Assembly (NCBI RefSeq): GCF_000420525.1
Contig: NZ_ATVC01000001.1
Span: 1 to 64,000 of the forward strand
Length of the DNA stretch: 64,000 nt
Origin: Aquaspirillum serpens DSM 68
GTDB taxonomy: Bacteria > Pseudomonadota > Gammaproteobacteria > Burkholderiales > Aquaspirillaceae
Direction: 5' to 3'
Shown: positions 40,163 to 48,242 of the stretch, one piece after another
How positions within the stretch are numbered: position 1 is the first letter of the stretch
How the letters are laid out: every line of letters starts with the position of its first letter
Program-made: the position numbers and the translations under genes
Notes under the pieces: model-generated
Database searches by the model: none
Seen by the model: only the letters and a program-made list of their open reading frames with translations
Told to the model about the DNA's origin: nothing

Positions 40163-41915
40163 GGGCGGCCTCCTTAAATTGCAAGCGATGTAGCGTGGCA
40201 TACATCCCACCACGGGCTAACAGTTCGGTGTGGGTACCGATTTCGGCAATCCGCCCTTGATGCATCACCACAATCCGATCAGCATTTTCAATGGTGGATA
40301 AGCGGTGTGCCACCACCAGCGTGGTGCGCTGTTGCATCAGGTTATCTAATGCGGTTTGGACTAAGCGTTCGGACTGGGTATCGAGTGCGCTGGTTGCTTC
40401 ATCGAGTAATAAGATAGGCGCATCTTTCAAGATGGCACGAGCAATCGCCAACCGCTGGCGCTGACCACCGGATAAGCGCACGCCTTTTTCGCCAATCAAA
40501 GTCTCAAACCCCTGTGGCATGGCTTCGATAAATTCAAGGGCATTGGCGGCTTTAGCGGCAGCGCGCAATTGTTCTGGTGACGGCGGCACCACACAGCCAT
40601 AGGCAATATTCGCTGCCACCGTGTCGTTAAACAAAGCAATGTCTTGGCTGACAAGGGCAATTTGTTGCCGCAGGCTAGCCAAGGTCAGGGTATCCAGTGC
40701 CAGACCATCTAATAAAATTTGCCCTTGGCTTGGAGCATAAAAACGCGGCAGCAGATTCACCAACGTGGTTTTACCACTGCCAGAGCTCCCCACCAGCGCC
40801 ACTGTTTCTCCGGCAGCGATGGTTAAATCAATCTGTTGTAATGCGCTGCGTTCACTATTTGGATAGGCAAAGCTAACCTCGGCAAACTGAATTTCACCCC
40901 GTGCCCGTTCAAGTTGTGTCTTACCTGTATCCGGCTCAGGTTCAATGTCCAAGAAGTGAAAGACGCTTTCGGCCGCCGCCAAGCCACGTTGTAACGATTG
41001 ATTGACCCCAGTGATGCGTTTAATTGGGGCAAACAACATAATCATCGCCGCCAAGAAACTCATAAAATCGCCGGCGGTGAAGTTGCCACTTTGGGCGCGG
41101 ACACTGGCAAAGTAGATAATCACCGCCAAAGCAATGGAGACCACCAACTGGGTGATGCCAGTGTTCATTGAGCCAATCGAGGTTTGCTTAATTTGGTTTT
41201 GCCGTAATCCTTCAGCCGCCTGCATAAAGCGTTGGGTTTCATGGGCCTGTCCGCCGTACACTTTCACCACGCGCTGACAGTCCACCACTTCGCCCAACAC
41301 TTGAGTCATCTCGCCAATTTGCCGCTGGTTTTGCCGTGTTAATTGCCGCAGGCGTTTACTGACCAAGCGCAAACTCACCGCCACCACCGGAATCATCACC
41401 AAACAAATTAGGGTTAATTGCCAGTCGGTCCAAAACAGCAGAATCAGTAAACCAAAAATCGTCACCCCATCTTTCACCACCACCGTGATGACGTTAAAAC
41501 CGGCATCGGTGACTTGGTTGACATCATTGGTCACCCGCGAAATCACTCGCCCAGAGGCGTTGTCGTCGTAAAAGCTGACCGGCAAACTCATCAATTTGCT
41601 AAACATTTCTGCCCGCAGCCGCCTCACGAGATGGCCGGCGAGATAGGTGGTGGTGGTGTCATTGATATAACTCGCCACACCACGCAATAAGAACAATCCA
41701 ACAATCGCTAACGGTGTCCACAACATAGCCTGTGGATCACGCTCGACAAATCCACCATCAATCAGCGGTTTCATCAAACGTGCAAATAAAGGCTCGGTAC
41801 TCGCCGCCACCGACATAGCGATGAGCGAGAGCAGGAAGATTTTCCAGTAGTCTTTGAGGTAACCAAGTAGGCGGCGATATAAAGCCAGACTTTGAGGAGG
41901 GGAGGAATCCGACAT
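40155..41915 (-). CDS. msbA: Lipid A export ATP-binding/permease protein MsbA
   Basis: This 586-residue half-transporter has six transmembrane helices in residues ~20-320 and an ABC ATPase domain with Walker A LVGSSGSGKTTLVNLL, Q-loop, signature VRLSGGQRQRLAIARAIL and Walker B ILLLDEATSALD, then the H-loop VAHRLSTI. It flips core-lipid A across the inner membrane. The ATG at 41915 was chosen over an in-frame TTG at 41933. It is the first gene of the ~12-kb glycan cluster and lies next to island B. Confidence 0.92.
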   Translation of the reverse strand: MSDSSPPQSLALYRRLLGYLKDYWKIFLLSLIAMSVAASTEPLFARLMKPLIDGGFVERDPQAMLWTPLAIVGLFLLRGVASYINDTTTTYLAGHLVRRLRAEMFSKLMSLPVSFYDDNASGRVISRVTNDVNQVTDAGFNVITVVVKDGVTIFGLLILLFWTDWQLTLICLVMIPVVAVSLRLVSKRLRQLTRQNQRQIGEMTQVLGEVVDCQRVVKVYGGQAHETQRFMQAAEGLRQNQIKQTSIGSMNTGITQLVVSIALAVIIYFASVRAQSGNFTAGDFMSFLAAMIMLFAPIKRITGVNQSLQRGLAAAESVFHFLDIEPEPDTGKTQLERARGEIQFAEVSFAYPNSERSALQQIDLTIAAGETVALVGSSGSGKTTLVNLLPRFYAPSQGQILLDGLALDTLTLASLRQQIALVSQDIALFNDTVAANIAYGCVVPPSPEQLRAAAKAANALEFIEAMPQGFETLIGEKGVRLSGGQRQRLAIARAILKDAPILLLDEATSALDTQSERLVQTALDNLMQQRTTLVVAHRLSTIENADRIVVMHQGRIAEIGTHTELLARGGMYATLHRLQFKEAAHD

Positions 41916-42044
41916 GGGGATAAGACAGACCAACAGATAAGGTCGCGCATTGTACCCCGTATGTCAGGATTAGGGCAGGTTGAGACGAACTGGCACTAGG
42001 TTACCACACATACACCAATTAGATTAAATGGATTTATTTTATGA
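41916..42044. other. Junction between msbA and island B
   Basis: About 130 bases, becoming AT-rich towards 42030-42050. It should hold the msbA promoter on the minus strand, but no convincing -35/-10 pair was seen, and no terminator for the gene ending at 42045. Confidence 0.4.
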
Positions 42045-43178
42045 TTATAAAATAATAGATACTTCGATGTTGCCGTTACCCAAAGTTTCACGGCCACTTA
42101 CCGTGACACGCTTGTCGGTATTAAAAGCCAATAGCACTTCGTCAATGAGCTCAGGAGGAAAAGAGCAGAAATGTTCACTGCCATCATCTGTGCCACGCAA
42201 TGTGAACGTGAAATTGTCTTTGTCCACCTCAGGAATCAGGCCAGAAATTTGGCAAATCCGTTCTTGGGTCGAGCGAGCGTTTCTAAGCGCATTGCTGACA
42301 CGTTTCGATGACTCACGGGTTAGGGGGTAGCGTTTATGAGCGTTCTTGAAAATACGTCCACGTAATTCAACCGACTCAACAATACCAGTTTGTCTTGGAA
42401 CCAGCTTCTCAAGGGCTTCTAGGAGTTCAAGATCAATTTCGCTGGTGTCAGCAGAATCTAATGTTGTTTTGAGTGCCCATTCAATCGCCTGCTGTAGCTG
42501 GTTGCCAATTTCTTCGAATGCCTCACTGAGATCATCAGCAGAGCCACCATCAGGCAACTTGAGCTGCTTGAGATCTGGAAGTTTAAATGCGACCTCAAAG
42601 CTGTTGTAAGCAAACCCCTGTGCCGGTAAGTCATAGAATTGTCGAATGAAGTTGGCCTTCCGACCTTGCGGGCGACCTTTCTCAAACACTCGGCTGGCGA
42701 TTTTCTTAAGCGCAGTCGTTGCACCGTCAATGACTTGGCGGATCACACTGGCCGGAACATTGCCTTCTGACAATCCTTCACCGATTGCTCGCAAAGCAAA
42801 AACGGGCTCCAAGTGAGACCAGAGCATAACGCCAGACTTTGGCAGAACATCAGCTGGAACGTCAGCCAAGGTACAGCGCCAGCTTTTTTGAGGTATTCCG
42901 TTGAAGGAGATATCTACCACCCAAATCCAGGGCTGATTCAATGCATCCCAAACAGATAAAATGCCACTCTTTAGGCGTTCGACGATCTGCGCATTCGTTG
43001 GCACAACAATGAATCGTGAAATTCCATCATCCTCTTCAGCGAGGAAGTAGAGCAACGTCCCAAATAAGCTGGTCGCCGTGAAAATTCTGGGGCCATCGAA
43101 TTCATACAGAATTTCATTAAGTTGAACACCAACGAAAGGTTCGATGCCAAACTCAGGTGCATTAATTTGCCAGTCCAT
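42045..43178 (-). CDS. Uncharacterised protein, second gene of a two-gene cassette
   Basis: I do not recognise a function for this 377-residue protein. The first ~100 residues look like a small beta-rich domain (EFDGPRIFTATSLFG ... RFIVVPTNAQIVERLKSG), similar in style to a domain of unknown function I recall as DUF6575; this is unverified. A middle helical part (~190-260) contains LEALEKLVPRQTGIVESVEL, and the C-terminus is beta-rich again. No signal peptide, membrane helix or catalytic motif is evident. It starts ten bases after the 124-residue gene at 43189-43563, so the two form an operon. It lies in island B, between msbA and the Abi gene. Confidence 0.6.
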   Translation of the reverse strand: MDWQINAPEFGIEPFVGVQLNEILYEFDGPRIFTATSLFGTLLYFLAEEDDGISRFIVVPTNAQIVERLKSGILSVWDALNQPWIWVVDISFNGIPQKSWRCTLADVPADVLPKSGVMLWSHLEPVFALRAIGEGLSEGNVPASVIRQVIDGATTALKKIASRVFEKGRPQGRKANFIRQFYDLPAQGFAYNSFEVAFKLPDLKQLKLPDGGSADDLSEAFEEIGNQLQQAIEWALKTTLDSADTSEIDLELLEALEKLVPRQTGIVESVELRGRIFKNAHKRYPLTRESSKRVSNALRNARSTQERICQISGLIPEVDKDNFTFTLRGTDDGSEHFCSFPPELIDEVLLAFNTDKRVTVSGRETLGNGNIEVSIIL

Positions 43179-43188
43179 ATTCAGTACC

Positions 43189-43563
43189 TCAGGGGCTCAC
43201 GGCCAGAGAAAATGGTTCGGCACGGTCAACACCCTCGTAGGGCCACCAAGTGGTATGAGTGGGATGCCGATTACTCGGCGTCAGCTTGAGAACACCATGG
43301 CATGGCTGCAGTTGACCGCGCATCACATATTGGCCCAATTTCGGAAAGAGCTGGGTCAGGTGTTCGGCATCATCCAATGTACGAAAAAGAGACAAACCAA
43401 CTCGCAGGCACTGTGGGCCAGTCGATTTTTTGCCCAGTTCCTCATGCGACATGAAATCTTCTGCAGTGGGAGGATAGCTTTTCGCAACACGAAACAATTG
43501 ACCATCAGCCGCTTCAGCATCGTCTGGAGGACATCCCTGTGGCCATGAAGAAGGAAAGTTCAT
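43189..43563 (-). CDS. Small uncharacterised protein, first gene of a two-gene cassette
   Basis: The 124-residue product begins MNFPSSWPQGCPPDDAEAA and contains LFRVAKSYPPTAEDFMSHEE and a C-terminal HTTWWPYEGVDRAEPF. I recognise no family. AAGAGA precedes the ATG at 43563. It is followed closely by the 377-residue gene. The soluble, tryptophan/proline-containing sequence gives no hint of a catalytic role; a partner, regulator or adaptor for the downstream protein is possible. A perfect 20-bp tandem duplication lies 51 bases upstream and may be its operator. Confidence 0.6.
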   Translation of the reverse strand: MNFPSSWPQGCPPDDAEAADGQLFRVAKSYPPTAEDFMSHEELGKKSTGPQCLRVGLSLFRTLDDAEHLTQLFPKLGQYVMRGQLQPCHGVLKLTPSNRHPTHTTWWPYEGVDRAEPFSLAVSP

Positions 43564-43614
43564 GGTGTTTCTCTTGGCAAAATAAATAATTCAAAATTTT
43601 AAATCGCCTCATTC

Positions 43615-43654
43615 TGAGTGTCACGCCTAAAGTTTGAGTGTCACGCCTAAAGTT
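43615..43654. repeat. Perfect 20-bp tandem duplication upstream of the cassette
   Basis: The unit TGAGTGTCACGCCTAAAGTT occurs twice in direct, contiguous array. It sits between the two-gene cassette (minus) and the IS200/IS605-like hairpin, where it could be a repressor-binding operator or the scar of a mobile-element end. Confidence 0.7.
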
Positions 43655-43771
43655 GCTGCCAAGTTAACCTCCGACCCCAGCACCACCAGAATTTGCCACC
43701 AGCTGTTTACGAACAGAACACGGCAAACAAACAATCTATCTCTCTGTCCGAAAAAATTTGACTATTACAGA

Positions 43772-43815
43772 TATCCACGCCATGAACGGCGAGGTTTTAC
43801 GACGCGTGGGATAAA
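43772..43815 (-). mobile_element. Solo IS200/IS605-type end, relic
   Basis: The 42 bases at 43773-43814 match 36 of 42 of the tnpB-linked end at 134-175, in the same orientation. The stem is weaker (CGCC/GGCG). No tnpB fragment is visible on its minus-strand side, so it is a remnant. Confidence 0.55.
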
Positions 43816-43841
43816 AATACCCTTTAGAAAAAAGTTTGCCC

Positions 43842-43884
43842 CCGGGGGCATGCTTTCGCAGAGGTCACACCGGGGGCTTGCTTT
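43842..43884. repeat. 15-bp direct repeats before the Abi gene
   Basis: CCGGGGGCATGCTTT (43842-43856) and CCGGGGGCTTGCTTT (43870-43884) differ at one base and are spaced 28 bp start to start. The first also overlaps the palindrome GCCCCCGGGGGC. They lie 70-110 bases before the Abi start, where promoter or operator elements are expected. Confidence 0.5.
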
Positions 43885-43952
43885 GACACAATCCTATCTT
43901 ATCCCTCTTTTTTGAGCAAGTACGAGCAAAAACAACAAGTGGAGAATACTGG

Positions 43953-44648
43953 GTGACGAATACAAAGCTACCGATGCTAGATGCGGCTAGTCTGTCTAAG
44001 GCAGAAGATACTCTCACCAGATCCCGCTTGGGTAAGTACCTGCGAGTAACAAGAAACAACTTACAGCAGGCTCTACGCCTTTATGTATTGAATGCTAAAG
44101 TAAGTGCGGCGGTAATGACCGACCTGCACTATATCGAGATTGCCATGCGCAACAGGTTTGATCGCGAGTTGACAAACCAATACGGCATTAGTTGGTTCAA
44201 CAACACTCAATTCTTGAACCTATTGAATGAGATGACGCGCCGTATTCTGTTGAAAGCACAGAGAAATGCCGAGAAGCACTGGCCTAAGGGGATACCACTG
44301 CCGCCTGGCAAAATCATCGCAGAGTTAACCTTTGGATTCTGGTTGAGACTTACCGACTCGAAGCTAGAACATACGCTTTGGGTTCCTTGTTTGCATAAGG
44401 CTTTTAGCCCAAATAAGGCTCCAAAACGGGCAACATTCAATCAACAGTTGGAAAAGTTACGACAGCTCAGAAATCGCGTTGCCCATCATGAACCAATTTT
44501 TCATCTTGATTTACTGGATACCTGTCGGCGAATTCACGACGTAGCAAAACTACTATGCCCTACAACTGCGCGTGTGATGAGACAGACTAGCACCGTCAAA
44601 CGGCAGGTGATGAAACTGAACAAATATCGCCAGTTGCGCGGAATATAG
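43953..44648 (+). CDS. Abi family protein with HEPN-type motif
   Basis: The 231-residue, mostly helical protein has DLHYIEIAMRNRF (~57-69) and LRQLRNRVAHHEPIFHLD (~169-186). The RNxxAHH core (Arg173, His178) is the R-x4-H signature of HEPN ribonuclease-like domains as found in the Abi_2 (AbiD/F) family. Such proteins act in abortive phage infection and toxin-antitoxin systems; this function is inferred. The start is a GTG at 43953, with GGAG 9 bases upstream. It stands alone on the plus strand in island B after two direct repeats and is followed by an IS3 relic. Confidence 0.75.
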   Translation: MTNTKLPMLDAASLSKAEDTLTRSRLGKYLRVTRNNLQQALRLYVLNAKVSAAVMTDLHYIEIAMRNRFDRELTNQYGISWFNNTQFLNLLNEMTRRILLKAQRNAEKHWPKGIPLPPGKIIAELTFGFWLRLTDSKLEHTLWVPCLHKAFSPNKAPKRATFNQQLEKLRQLRNRVAHHEPIFHLDLLDTCRRIHDVAKLLCPTTARVMRQTSTVKRQVMKLNKYRQLRGI

Positions 44649-44699
44649 ATTTTTACACGGTAAAAATACGGTAAAACACCGCTTCGCCTTCAAATTGTT

Positions 44700-44861
<162 letters not shown>

Positions 44862-44870
44862 CATAGACAC

Positions 44871-44900
44871 AAAAAGGGCGAACACATCGGTTCGCCCTTT
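44871..44900 (-). terminator. Intrinsic terminator of tal
   Basis: An 11-bp stem AAAGGGCGAAC/GTTCGCCCTTT with a 6-base loop lies 25 bases after the tal stop, with TTTTTG following on the minus strand. The IS3 relic tip is ten bases beyond. Confidence 0.8.
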
Positions 44901-44924
44901 AGATACCTTAATTCGCAGAATGGC

Positions 44925-45995
44925 CTATTCCACTGCCGTCAACGCCAATAAAGCAGCGAAAGCGTGTTCAAATAAAACGAGGCCTTCTTGTTGTAGGATT
45001 TCGCCTTCTTGATCGAGGTCGATACCAAGTGCAGCGAGGGCGGCGAGTTGTTGTTGGCTGCCGCTACGGTCACTGTCGAGGGTGGCGGCGGCTTGGCCGT
45101 GGTCACGGAACGCCAACAAAGTGGCATCCGGCACCGTGTTAATGGTTTCAGCACCAATCAACTGCTCCACATATAACACATCAGAATAAGCCGGATTTTT
45201 CGTGCCAGTGCTGGCCCATAACAGATATTGCGGACGCGCCCCTTGCGCTTTCAATGCCGCAAATTCCATTCCATGAAAACGCTCACGATAACGCTGATAT
45301 ACCGAGCGCGCTAAGGCCAGCGCAGTTTTACCCTGTAATTCAGCCGGTAGGCGAGGGTCGAGACGGCTATCAATACGGGATAAGAAGAAACTGGCCACCG
45401 CTTTGACTTGATGCAAGGCATGACCGTCTTGCTCACGCTCATTTAACCCTTGCACATACGCATCCCATGTTGCTTCAACTTGTGCGGCCGAGAACAATAA
45501 GGTGATGTTGACATTGATACCTTCGCGGATTAAATGCCGCAGGGCAGCAATACCAGCAGCAGTAGCAGGAATTTTAATCATGGCATTTGGCCGCTCAATC
45601 GCCTGCCACAAGCGGCGGGCAGCAGCCAATGTACCTTCGACATCATGGGCTAAAGCCGGTGACACTTCGAGGCTGACATAGCCCTCTTCCCCGTGTGTTT
45701 CGCGATAGCGAGGCAACAAAATATCGCAAGTCGCTTGAATATCTGGCAAGACCAATGCTTCATAACGCGCTTCTGCTGACAAATTAGGGTCGGCTTTCAA
45801 CGCAGCTAAATCATTTTGATAAAGGGCATCGTTGGCAATTGCCTTGTGAAAAATAGCAGGGTTGGAAGTGACCCCCGCAATTCCATCTTGTTCAATCCAC
45901 TGTTTTAATGCACCCGACTGCCACAACTCGCGCGATAAATTATCGAGCCAAATCCCTTGTCCAAATGCACGGACTGCTTGTAAGCGAGAGTTCAC
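44925..45995 (-). CDS. tal: Transaldolase
   Basis: This 356-residue enzyme of the pentose phosphate pathway transfers a dihydroxyacetone unit from sedoheptulose-7-phosphate to glyceraldehyde-3-phosphate. It has IWLDNLSRELWQSG and IAGVTSNPAIFHKAI at the N-terminus, the Schiff-base lysine in AMIKIPATAAGI, and QYLLWASTGTKNPAYSD in the C-terminal half. The length and motifs match the longer bacterial class found in Neisseria and actinobacteria rather than the ~317-residue E. coli form. It is monocistronic, with its own terminator. Confidence 0.95.
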   Translation of the reverse strand: MNSRLQAVRAFGQGIWLDNLSRELWQSGALKQWIEQDGIAGVTSNPAIFHKAIANDALYQNDLAALKADPNLSAEARYEALVLPDIQATCDILLPRYRETHGEEGYVSLEVSPALAHDVEGTLAAARRLWQAIERPNAMIKIPATAAGIAALRHLIREGINVNITLLFSAAQVEATWDAYVQGLNEREQDGHALHQVKAVASFFLSRIDSRLDPRLPAELQGKTALALARSVYQRYRERFHGMEFAALKAQGARPQYLLWASTGTKNPAYSDVLYVEQLIGAETINTVPDATLLAFRDHGQAAATLDSDRSGSQQQLAALAALGIDLDQEGEILQQEGLVLFEHAFAALLALTAVE

Positions 45996-46064
45996 AATAG
46001 CTACTCCATCGATTTTTTGTTTTGTTGTATCCAGCCCACATCCTAGCGCGGCTGGGCCATTGCC

Positions 46065-47411
46065 TCAATGCTCACTGTCTTCAACAGAGATTAGACGATC
46101 GCTTGGGAATACCACACTGAATGTGCTGCCGCGCTCTAATTCACTGTCCACTTCTAACCGCGCATGGTGCCGCGCCAATACATGTTTCACGATGGCAAGA
46201 CCAAGGCCAGTGCCACCGGTACCACGCGAACGACCACGATCGACACGATAAAAACGCTCGGTTAAGCGCGGGATATGTTCACGCGCCACACCAATGCCGG
46301 TATCGGTCACACTGAAAACGGCCCGTTCATGATCGGTACCTTTGCCAGCGATGCGCCAGCGCAAGGTAATCGTGCCGCCCTCGGGGGTATAGCGCACGGC
46401 ATTGGAAACCAAATTGCCAAATGCACTATGCAATTCCGATGTCTCGCCAGAGAGATTTATTGGCGCTACTTCAGCCAGTACCACCTGATGCCGGCCTTGT
46501 GATAGCCCTTCGGCTTCGATCAGCAACGTACGCAGCATATCTTCCATTTCCACCACATCATGCGCCGATGAAATCGGGTTGCTTTCTAAGCGTGATAGCG
46601 TCAGCAAGTCTTCCACCAAATTTTGCATACGTTTTGCCTGCTCCATCATCATCGGCAAAAATTGACGCAAGGTCTGGCTATCGACATCAGGCATATCAGA
46701 CAGGGTTTCTAAGAACCCACCTACCACTGTCAGTGGGGTACGCAATTCGTGGGAAACATTGGCGACAAAATCGCGGTGAACGGTTTGCACCCGCTCTAAT
46801 TGAGTAATGTCTCTTGATAACAGCAATTTACGGGTGGAATCGAAGGGAACTAACTGCACGGACAACACCAACTCACCACCTGAACGCATTTGACGCAGGA
46901 TTTGTGGTTGGCTGTATTGCTGTTCGGTGAGATAAGCATGAAAGCCCGGTTGTCGAACAAGATTGGCAATTTGTGAACCAATATCCTGTGAACCAATATC
47001 CTGTTTGCGATTGAGTGAGAAATGTTCGACCGCCATCGGATTAAACCATTCGATCCGATCCAGTTCATCCAGCACCACCACGCCATCGGGCATCGCCTCA
47101 CCCGCATTGATAAAGCGCTCTAATACATTAGCCAGTTTTTTTTGCGACAAGCTCTGTTGCCGGCTTTGGCGATATAACAACGAGAAAACTTGATCCCAAT
47201 TTCCATAACCATCGGGAATTTTGTCCGGCTGAGGGTCATGTAGCCACTGCAACAACGCCCGTAGATGCCACAAATGGAACAATAGCCATAACAGTAAGCC
47301 CGTGCTCAGCACCACTAACCCATATTCGTTCTCGGTGGCCCACGCAACAATGATGGAAACTGCGGCGAGGAGGGAAAATCCTTTGAGACATCGCCAAAAA
47401 AATGCGTTCAC
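46065..47411 (-). CDS. phoR: Phosphate regulon sensor histidine kinase PhoR
   Basis: The 448-residue kinase has two N-terminal membrane helices with a very short loop (FSLLAAVSIIVAWA and YGLVVLSTGLLLWLLFHLW), a PAS-like domain (~95-190, MPDGVVVLDELDRIEWFN), a HisKA domain with the phospho-acceptor in FVANVSHELRTPLTVVGGF, and an HATPase domain (NLVSNAVRYTP, DTGIGV, GGTGLGLAIVKHVL). This is the PhoR layout. It lies four bases after phoB. A tandem 15-bp duplication (46974-47003) repeats DIGSQ inside the PAS region. Confidence 0.92.
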   Translation of the reverse strand: MNAFFWRCLKGFSLLAAVSIIVAWATENEYGLVVLSTGLLLWLLFHLWHLRALLQWLHDPQPDKIPDGYGNWDQVFSLLYRQSRQQSLSQKKLANVLERFINAGEAMPDGVVVLDELDRIEWFNPMAVEHFSLNRKQDIGSQDIGSQIANLVRQPGFHAYLTEQQYSQPQILRQMRSGGELVLSVQLVPFDSTRKLLLSRDITQLERVQTVHRDFVANVSHELRTPLTVVGGFLETLSDMPDVDSQTLRQFLPMMMEQAKRMQNLVEDLLTLSRLESNPISSAHDVVEMEDMLRTLLIEAEGLSQGRHQVVLAEVAPINLSGETSELHSAFGNLVSNAVRYTPEGGTITLRWRIAGKGTDHERAVFSVTDTGIGVAREHIPRLTERFYRVDRGRSRGTGGTGLGLAIVKHVLARHHARLEVDSELERGSTFSVVFPSDRLISVEDSEH

Positions 47412-47415
47412 GCCG

Positions 47416-48105
47416 CTACACCTGTGGAGAAAAACGATAGCCAGTGCCGCGCACAGTCTGGATTAAAGCAGCATGACCGGACGGCTCCAATGCACAACGC
47501 AGGCGGCGGATATGAACATCCACCGTTCTTTCTTCCACGAACACATGGTCACCCCAGACTTGATCTAATAGCTGGGTTCGCGAATGCACGCGCTCGGGAT
47601 GGGTCATAAAGAAATGCAATAAGCGGAATTCAGTCGGGCCCAACTCAACCGGTTGGTCGTGTGCGGAAACGCGATGGGTGGCAGGGTCAAGCCGCAAGCC
47701 CAACACTTCGACTGCATCATCCGTCATTTGTGGCGCACGGCGGCGCAACACCGCTTTAATCCGTGCTTGCAGCTCACGCGGGCTAAAAGGTTTGGTGATG
47801 TAGTCATCCGCACCCGTTTCGAGGCCAATCACCTTGTCTTGTTCTTCGGAACGGGCGGTTAACATAATGATCGGAATGCCGCGTGTGCGTTCATCTGCAC
47901 GCAATTTCTTGGCAAATTCAATCCCAGACGCCCCCGGTAACATCCAGTCTAATAACACCAAATCGGGCAAAGCATTCCGCACCAATGTCCACGCATTTTC
48001 AGCCGAAGCAGCGCGTAAGACATGATGTCCAGCTTGAACCAAATTAAAGGCAATCAGCTCTTGAATAGCAGGCTCGTCTTCAACAAGCAGGATGTTAGCA
48101 GGCAT
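47416..48105 (-). CDS. phoB: Phosphate regulon response regulator PhoB
   Basis: The 229-residue regulator has a receiver domain ([15 protein letters not shown]; phospho-acceptor Asp in [12 protein letters not shown]; conserved Lys in [12 protein letters not shown]) and an OmpR/PhoB winged-helix domain ([19 protein letters not shown] and [13 protein letters not shown]). The ATG at 48105 follows AAGGA; an in-frame start at 48144 was rejected. It is upstream of phoR on the same strand and divergent from the MFS gene. No convincing Pho box was seen in the shared upstream region. Confidence 0.92.
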   Translation of the reverse strand: MPANILLVEDEPAIQELIAFNLVQAGHHVLRAASAENAWTLVRNALPDLVLLDWMLPGASGIEFAKKLRADERTRGIPIIMLTARSEEQDKVIGLETGADDYITKPFSPRELQARIKAVLRRRAPQMTDDAVEVLGLRLDPATHRVSAHDQPVELGPTEFRLLHFFMTHPERVHSRTQLLDQVWGDHVFVEERTVDVHIRRLRCALEPSGHAALIQTVRGTGYRFSPQV

Positions 48106-48242
48106 GAACAGCGTCCTTGGCAATGAAAATATTGTGGCAAGCATAAAAACGCTTCGTTACAAAAAGATGAAAAGTCTGGTGCCGATTTTTTTTACTTTCC
48201 AAAAAGAAGTAATATGAAGCACTTTGATTCGAGTTATTTAGC

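Noticed and set aside
43836-43890. CRISPR-like array from the repeated CCGGGGGC(A/T)TGCTTT
   Set aside because: Only two units, 15 bp long with a 13-bp gap; no array or cas gene.
48106-48242. Pho box in the phoB/MFS divergent region
   Set aside because: No pair of CTGTCAT-like 7-mers at 11-bp spacing could be found by eye on either strand.
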